Source: Mitsuaria sp. GD03876
Lineage (GTDB): Bacteria > Pseudomonadota > Gammaproteobacteria > Burkholderiales > Burkholderiaceae_C
Length of the DNA: 64,000 nt
NCBI RefSeq assembly: GCF_029840635.1
Contig: NZ_JAOCCU010000025.1
Span: 1-64,000 of the forward strand
Reading direction: 5' to 3'
The stretch's first letter is position 1. The number at the start of each line of letters is the position of its first letter. The notes under the pieces were generated by a model. The model did not search any database and was not told the origin of the DNA. It was given only the letters and a program-made list of their open reading frames with translations. Shown piece after piece: positions 59,268 through 64,000 of this stretch. The position numbers and the translations under genes are program-made.

Positions 59268-60065
59268 ATGCGCAGCAAGCCTTCCCTCCGCCGCCGTCTC
59301 GTTGTCGCCGCCGCGCTGATCGGCGCGCTCGGCGTCGTACCGTCGGCGCGCGCCGCCGATCGCATCGTCGCGGTGTCGTCAGGCGGCTTCGCCGAGGCCT
59401 TCAAGACGCTCGCCGCCCGCTACGAGAAGGACGCGTCCGCCGTGACGGTGGATCGGCAGTTCGGCCCGTCCATGGGCGAGACGCCCCAGGCGATCCCGGC
59501 ACGGCTCGCGCGCGGGGAAGCGCTGGACGTGGTGATCATGGTGGGGCCGGCCTTGGACAAGCTGATCGCCCAAGGGCTGGTGGACGGGGCGACGAAGGTG
59601 GTCCTCGCCGATTCCTACATCGCCTGCGCGGTGCCGGCCGGTGAGCCGGCGCCAGACCTCGACACGGTCGAGCAGGTCAAGGCCGCTTTCCTGAACGCGC
59701 CGTCCGTCGCGTGGTCGGACAGCGCGAGCGGGGAGTACATCCAGCACGTGCTGCTGAAGCGGCTGGGGATCGAGTCGCAGGTGAAGGCGAAGGGGCGGCA
59801 GATTCCCGCGACGCCGGTGGGCGAGATCGTGGCGTCACGCCAGGCTGCCTTCGGCTGCCAGCAGCGCAGCGAGCTGCAGCCGGTGGAGGGCATCCGCATC
59901 GTCGGCGAACTGCCAAGCGAGATCCAGAAGGTGACGCCGTACGCGGCGGGTGTCGTGACGAGCACCCGGTACCCGGTCCAGGCGGCGGCGTTCATTCGCT
60001 ACCTGGCTTCGACCGGGAGCGCCGACGCGCTGAGGCAAAGCGGCTTGCATCCCACGGCGAGGTGA
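59268..60065 (+). CDS. Periplasmic binding protein, molybdate/ModA-like fold, orphan
   Basis: 265 residues. Signal peptide ending PSARAA near residue 30. Bilobed type II binding protein: VVSSGGFAEAFKTLAARYEK, LDVVIMVGPALDKLIAQGLV and GEIVASRQAAFGCQQRSEL are like ModA-type proteins that report solute or act with a transporter elsewhere. No permease or ATPase adjoins. ATG with AGGA. The ligand is unknown; an oxyanion or small acid is plausible. Confidence 0.8.
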   Translation: MRSKPSLRRRLVVAAALIGALGVVPSARAADRIVAVSSGGFAEAFKTLAARYEKDASAVTVDRQFGPSMGETPQAIPARLARGEALDVVIMVGPALDKLIAQGLVDGATKVVLADSYIACAVPAGEPAPDLDTVEQVKAAFLNAPSVAWSDSASGEYIQHVLLKRLGIESQVKAKGRQIPATPVGEIVASRQAAFGCQQRSELQPVEGIRIVGELPSEIQKVTPYAAGVVTSTRYPVQAAAFIRYLASTGSADALRQSGLHPTAR

Positions 60066-60130
60066 GGGCGGGGGGCTTCCGCGGCGCAGCCGCCGGCCCC
60101 ATAACCCCAGAAGCGGAGCCACAAAGACGA

Positions 60131-60158
60131 AGGCCTCAGAGGTCACCCTCTGAGGCCT
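60131..60158 (-). terminator. Rho-independent terminator of tRNA-Ala
   Basis: A 12-base perfect stem AGGCCTCAGAGG with CCTCTGAGGCCT and a 4-base loop, followed on the minus strand by TCGTCTTTGT, a T-rich tail. Eight bases after the tRNA 3' end. Confidence 0.85.
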
Positions 60159-60166
60159 GAATCTGT

Positions 60167-60242
<76 letters not shown>

Positions 60243-60255
60243 AACGAAGACTCGG

Positions 60256-60261
60256 ACTATA
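60256..60261 (-). promoter_or_regulatory. Extended -10 element of the tRNA-Ala promoter
   Basis: On the minus strand TGCTATAGT reads as an extended -10 (TGn plus TATAGT), 13 bases before the tRNA 5' end. No clear -35 at 16-18 bases, consistent with an extended -10 promoter. Confidence 0.45.
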
Positions 60262-60358
60262 GCAGAGATTTTCATGGCGGCCGCGATTTGGATGGAAGTC
60301 AATCGCCAATCGCACCCTGGGGCGATGCGGATGCCGGCATCGGCGGGGTGGCTGGTGG

Positions 60359-61798
60359 CTACCAGCGGCAGCCCTTGTCCCGCGCGGTGTCGCGCACCAG
60401 CGGCACCACCGCCAGCAGGCCCTTGTCCGCGTAGGCCTTGCGGCAGTCCTGCTGGCCGGCCCTGCGCATCTCCTCGGCCAGCGGATCCTTTTCCTCGGGA
60501 GGCTTCGGGATCGCGGAGATCACGCCGGATGAGTTGCCCCGAGGTCTCATCGGACCGCGCGACGCGTTCAGGTCGAGATTGAGTTTGTTGGGCGCGTTCG
60601 GTGGCGTCGAGGCTGGCGTGGCCACGTCATGGCCGATTCGTGCGCCCGCGTCCGGCGCGCCGACACTGGGTTGCGTGGTCGTCGGCGTCGTCGAACCGTC
60701 GAGCGAGACACGATTGGCCGGCGTGGGGGTCGGCGACGGCGTTGTCGCCACGCGAGGTTGAGGTGTCGGCGCGGGTGCCGGCGTCGGGGTCGCCGCGGCG
60801 GCGGGTGGTGTCGGCGCTGGCGTGGGCGTGGGTGTGGGCGGTGTCGGTGTCGGTGCCGGTGTCGGTGCCGGAGTGGGCGTTGGGGCCGGCGTGGCAGGCG
60901 CCACCGTCGGAGCGGGCTGCGGCGGCGTGACGGGTGCCGGCGGCTGTGGGGTGAGCGGCGGCAGTTCCTGCGGCGCCTTCAGTTCCTGCGGAGCCGGAGG
61001 TGTCGGGGTGCGTTCGATCGGCGCGCGATCGAGGCGGCGCAGCGTCGTCGGCGTGTCGCTGAGGATCGGCGCGGGGCGCTCCGGCAACTGCAGCGTGGGC
61101 GAGGGCGCCTGCAGGGCGTCCGTCGGCACGGCCGGGCGCGCCGGTGTCGCTTCGCGGGACGGGGCGATGCGGGTGGGTGCCACCACGGTGGCCTCTCCCG
61201 GCGTGGTGAGCGTCGTGATCGCAGGCGGAGCCTCCGCGGGAGGCGTGGGCGCTGGAGGCGGGGTAGGGGTAGGCGTCGGCGTCGGCGTCGGCGCTGGAGG
61301 TGTGGGCGGTGTCGGCGTCGGTGTTGGCGTCGGAGCGGGCGTCGTCGCCGCGGGCGGCGCGCTGCGGTCGGCGGGCGCGTCGCCGGTCAGTTCATCACCG
61401 GGCTGTTGCCGCCACTGCCCCTGTCGCGCGGCGCCGGGGGTCTTGCGTTCCTCGGGCGTCGGCGGCTGCTCCCTCACCGTGCCGCCGGCGCGCGGCTGCT
61501 TCGCCTCGCCGACCGGTCCGCGCTCGGGCAGCACCGTGGCCGGCTCGCCCGAGCCGGGCTCGAAACGGTCGCCCTGCAGCCGCACGTTCAGCGGGCCCCA
61601 GGCGCCTTCGCCCGGCTTGGCGGTGCCGCCCGGCGCGTTGCCCAGCACCAGCACCAGCAGCACATGCAGCAGCGCGGCCAGCAACAGGGCCTGCCCCATC
61701 TGGTCGGGGGCGCGGTGCAAGGGAGTCGTGGCGGGATCGAGGACGGCGGACAAGGTGGATCGCGAGGGCTCGCGGCGAACGGCGCCGCGGGGCAGCAT
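60359..61798 (-). CDS. TonB/TolA-like proline-rich envelope protein
   Basis: 479 residues. One membrane helix near residues 35-55 (ALLLAALLHVLLVLVLG), then more than 300 residues of Pro/Thr/Ala repeats (PTPTP and APTPTP runs), then a small C-terminal region with one Cys in QQDCRKAY and another in DKGCRW at the end. Layout is like TonB or TolA: inner-membrane anchor, periplasm-spanning stalk, outer-membrane contact domain; but the C-terminus lacks the TonB YP motif and there is no ExbBD next to it. The function is unproven. Confidence 0.75.
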   Translation of the reverse strand: MLPRGAVRREPSRSTLSAVLDPATTPLHRAPDQMGQALLLAALLHVLLVLVLGNAPGGTAKPGEGAWGPLNVRLQGDRFEPGSGEPATVLPERGPVGEAKQPRAGGTVREQPPTPEERKTPGAARQGQWRQQPGDELTGDAPADRSAPPAATTPAPTPTPTPTPPTPPAPTPTPTPTPTPPPAPTPPAEAPPAITTLTTPGEATVVAPTRIAPSREATPARPAVPTDALQAPSPTLQLPERPAPILSDTPTTLRRLDRAPIERTPTPPAPQELKAPQELPPLTPQPPAPVTPPQPAPTVAPATPAPTPTPAPTPAPTPTPPTPTPTPAPTPPAAAATPTPAPAPTPQPRVATTPSPTPTPANRVSLDGSTTPTTTQPSVGAPDAGARIGHDVATPASTPPNAPNKLNLDLNASRGPMRPRGNSSGVISAIPKPPEEKDPLAEEMRRAGQQDCRKAYADKGLLAVVPLVRDTARDKGCRW

Positions 61799-61873
61799 AG
61801 CCGGGATCGACCGGGCGACGGGTCAGGGCTTGTCTCTGGAACGGGCGGGGCGCCGGCGACGCGGCGCGCGGGC

Positions 61874-63022
61874 TCAGCTGCCCGCGTTGGCCTGGTTCAG
61901 GTCGGCGCGGCGGCCGCCGGTGAAACGCTTGGCCCAGTAGGCCTCGCGCATGTCCTCGACGCGGACGGCGCCGCCCACGCGCGGCGAATGGATGAACTTG
62001 CCTTCGCCGACGTAGATGCCGACATGCGAGAACGTCGCGCGCATCGTGTTGAAGAAGACCAGGTCGCCCGGCTTGAGGTCTTCCTTCTTGATCGGGATCA
62101 GGCTCGACATCTTGGCCTGCTCGTCGGCGCGGCGCGGCAGCACCAGGCCGACGCTCATCTCGAAGATGTGGCGGGTGAAGCCGCTGCAGTCGAAGCCGTT
62201 GCTGACCGAGTTGCCGCCGCGCTTGTACGGCACGCCCAGGAAGTTCATCGCCGACAGCACCAGGTCCGAGGCCTTGTCGCGGACCTGGTTCAGCAGGCCG
62301 GGCGAGGCGGTGTCGGGGGCCGTGCCGCCCTGCGCCTGCGCGACGATGCCGCGCTGCTGCAGGAAGCGGGCGACCGAGTCGCTCGCGTTGGCGTTCGCGT
62401 TGCCGACGGCCGCGCCCATCAAGGCGGTCGGCGGCAGCGCCGGGGTGGGGGTGGCCGGGGTCGTGTTCGTCGACGGCGTCGTCGCGACCAGCGCCGCGGC
62501 GGTGCCGGCGGCGGCGATCGTCGTCGCGGCGGCCACCGGGCCGGCGGGCGAGCGCATCAGGCTCTGGCCGTAGGCGCCCATCATCGTGCCGGCTGGCGGC
62601 GCGGCCTCGGCGCGGGTGTCGTTGCGGCTGTCGTTGCGGGATTCGGCCTTGGCGTCCGATTTGACGTCGGCCTTGGCGTCGGCGACCTTGGGGTCAGGCT
62701 TTGCCGCGGCGGTCTTGTCGGCGACGGGGGTCTTGTCCTTGTCCGCCTCGGCGGACTTCGCCTTCGCGTCCTTGGCGCCGTTCTTCGACGCGACCGGCTT
62801 GGCCGCCTTCGAGGACTTGGCCTGGGCCTTGGGCTCCGCCTTCTTCGCCGCCGGCTTGGCGGCGGCCTTGGCCTGCGCCTTGGGCTTGTCGGTGGTGGAC
62901 GAGGTCGACTGTTGCGCCCAGCAACTGCCGCTGGCCAGGACGCACATCAGCCCCAGGGCGGCCATGGCGCGCTGGAGCGGTCTGCGTCGGGGAGCGGGGG
63001 GGAAGGGGCGAACGGTTCTCAT
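61874..63022 (-). CDS. NlpC/P60 (C40) cell-wall peptidase
   Basis: 382 residues. Signal sequence with Arg-rich start, a Lys/Ala/Asp-rich linker (about residues 45-135), then a C-terminal NlpC/P60 domain: catalytic Cys in FDCSGFTRHIF (about 279), His in SHVGIYVGEGK and FIHSPRVGG. It cuts gamma-D-Glu-diaminopimelate type bonds in peptidoglycan. The linker probably sits in the peptidoglycan. Upstream of the proline-rich gene on the same strand with a 75-base gap, so the two may be co-transcribed. Confidence 0.92.
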   Translation of the reverse strand: MRTVRPFPPAPRRRPLQRAMAALGLMCVLASGSCWAQQSTSSTTDKPKAQAKAAAKPAAKKAEPKAQAKSSKAAKPVASKNGAKDAKAKSAEADKDKTPVADKTAAAKPDPKVADAKADVKSDAKAESRNDSRNDTRAEAAPPAGTMMGAYGQSLMRSPAGPVAAATTIAAAGTAAALVATTPSTNTTPATPTPALPPTALMGAAVGNANANASDSVARFLQQRGIVAQAQGGTAPDTASPGLLNQVRDKASDLVLSAMNFLGVPYKRGGNSVSNGFDCSGFTRHIFEMSVGLVLPRRADEQAKMSSLIPIKKEDLKPGDLVFFNTMRATFSHVGIYVGEGKFIHSPRVGGAVRVEDMREAYWAKRFTGGRRADLNQANAGS

Positions 63023-63272
63023 CGTTGTTGGGCGCGGAGACTAGGCACCATCTCCGTACCGGTCAAGCGCGAATGCCCTCGGGGCGGCGCTTGGCTAGGG
63101 AAAGTCCGGGCGTGGCCACGAGACCCTTCCCAGGAAAAACCCGGATTGGACCACAGGCCCATGACGGAACGCTGTGAACGAAAGTTTCAGCCAAGCTCCC
63201 GGTGCCAGGATGCGTGCGAAATTCGCGCGCCGGGTGGCCCCGCCGCCGAACCCGAACGACAAGGAGATGACG

Positions 63273-64000
63273 ATGACGTCCAGATATGTGGACTTTTACC
63301 GGCGCTCGATCGACGACCCGGACAGCTTTTGGACCGAGCAGGCCCGGCTGATCGACTGGGAACGCCCGTTCGACCAGGTCTGCGACGCGAGCCATCCGCC
63401 GTTCGCGCGCTGGTTCGTCGGCGGGCGCACGAACCTGTGCCACAACGCGGTCGACCGCCACGCCGCTCGGCGGCCCGCGGATCCGGCGCTGATCTGGGCC
63501 TCGAGCGAGGTCGGCCAGGAACGCGTCATCTCGTTCGCCGAGCTCCAGGCCGAGGTCGAGGCGATGGCCGCGATGCTGCGCGAGCAGGGCGTGGGCGTCG
63601 GCGACCGCGTGCTGATCTACATGCCCATGATCCCGGAGGCCGCCTTCGCGATGCTGGCCTGCGCGCGGATCGGCGCGATCCATTCGGTGGTCTTCGGCGG
63701 CTTCGCCAGCCATGCGCTGGCCAACCGCATCGACGACGCCGAGCCGGTGCTGATCGTCAGCGCCGACGCCGGCAGCCGCAACGGCAAGGTCGTGCCCTAC
63801 AAGCCGCTGCTGGACGAGGCGATCCGGCTGGCCGCGCACCGGCCGGCGGCCGTGCTGATGGTCGATCGCGGGCTGAGCCCGTTCGAGCGCGTCGAGGGCC
63901 GCGACCTCGACTACGCCGCGCTGCGCGCGCGGCTGCTCGGCACGCGCGTCGCCTGCGAGTGGCTGCCGTCGGACGCCATCAGCTACACGCTCTACACCAG
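63273..64000 (+). CDS. prpE: Propionyl-CoA synthetase / acetyl-CoA synthetase family (cut by window edge)
   Basis: About 242 residues visible. N-terminal ACAS domain (VDFYRRSIDDPDSFWTEQARL), then YMPMIPEAAFAMLACARIGAIHS, VVFGGFASHALANRIDDAEP and ISYTLYT, just before the ATP-binding SGTTG loop that lies outside. Start at MTSRYVDF (63273) has AAGGAG six bases upstream; an ATG two codons earlier is possible. GAIHSVVFGGF and ANRIDDAEP resemble PrpE. Divergent from the peptidase gene with 250 bases between. Confidence 0.88.
   Translation, partial: MTSRYVDFYRRSIDDPDSFWTEQARLIDWERPFDQVCDASHPPFARWFVGGRTNLCHNAVDRHAARRPADPALIWASSEVGQERVISFAELQAEVEAMAAMLREQGVGVGDRVLIYMPMIPEAAFAMLACARIGAIHSVVFGGFASHALANRIDDAEPVLIVSADAGSRNGKVVPYKPLLDEAIRLAAHRPAAVLMVDRGLSPFERVEGRDLDYAALRARLLGTRVACEWLPSDAISYTLYT

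Noticed and set aside
60740-61340. Repetitive GT-rich DNA as a non-coding satellite
   Set aside because: It is in frame with the proline-rich protein and encodes Pro-Thr repeats, so it is coding low complexity.
63063-63839. 258-codon minus-strand frame over the prpE-like gene
   Set aside because: Antisense shadow; the plus strand has clear acyl-CoA synthetase motifs and a strong ribosome site.

Overview
The window is very GC-rich (about 70 percent), densely coded, and uses ATG or GTG starts with many 4-base ATGA or GTGA gene overlaps. Gene content points to a free-living betaproteobacterium of the order Burkholderiales, probably in the Roseateles/Mitsuaria/Rubrivivax neighbourhood. The pointers are an E. 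coli-like ybhP-clsB-ybhN set, cydDCABX, alkanesulfonate clusters, a ligase-associated repair cassette and a Pseudomonas-type sugar ABC system next to a maltoporin-like channel. The placement is inference from gene content, not a database match.

Layout. 1-2085: a hybrid sensor kinase cut by the window edge. 2191-10704: the ligase-associated DNA repair cassette (beta-CASP exonuclease, ATP-dependent DNA ligase, Lhr-like helicase, metallophosphoesterase). It is bordered and also interrupted by two counter-oriented helical-repeat (ankyrin-like) genes. 10694-16325: small hypothetical, EF-hand membrane protein, MgtC-like protein coupled to an SbmA-type ABC protein, and an anchored coiled-coil protein with 11-residue repeats. 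16482-23041: exported FAD oxidoreductase, PBP7-type peptidase, an unknown two-gene membrane module, a UvrD-like helicase and a TspO-related membrane protein.

22956-31090: a co-directional sugar-uptake locus on the minus strand: OmpR-type regulator, TctE-type kinase, LamB-like porin, periplasmic binding protein, two permeases, MalK/UgpC-type ATPase. 31610-44439: a 12.8 kb sulfur-scavenging island on the plus strand. It has two modules: (i) SfnB-like flavoprotein, MetNIQ-like importer, DszA/NtaA-type monooxygenase and an SsuA-CB importer; (ii) ssuE-ssuA-ssuD-ssuC-ssuB. The first module has unusual features (MetN without its regulatory domain, MetQ without a lipobox), so its substrate may not be methionine. 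44493-49434: esterase, small secreted Cys protein, ybhN-clsB-ybhP. 49634-56313: complete cytochrome bd operon cydDCABX, including the 42-residue cydX. 56781-60065: MHS-family carboxylate transporter divergent from a LysR regulator, and an orphan binding protein. 60167-60242: tRNA-Ala(CGC) with terminator. 60359-63022: TonB/TolA-like proline-rich protein and an NlpC/P60 peptidase. 63273-end: start of a propionyl-CoA synthetase-like gene.

Two features cut across the gene map. First, tandem arrays with 9- or 12-base units sit at the ends of at least six genes, in two cases next to an ATGA gene junction and once just beyond a stop codon. Second, a 42-base REP-like palindrome occurs twice, once between ssu modules and once inside the helicase reading frame without breaking it. 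I saw no insertion sequence, prophage, CRISPR array or rRNA.
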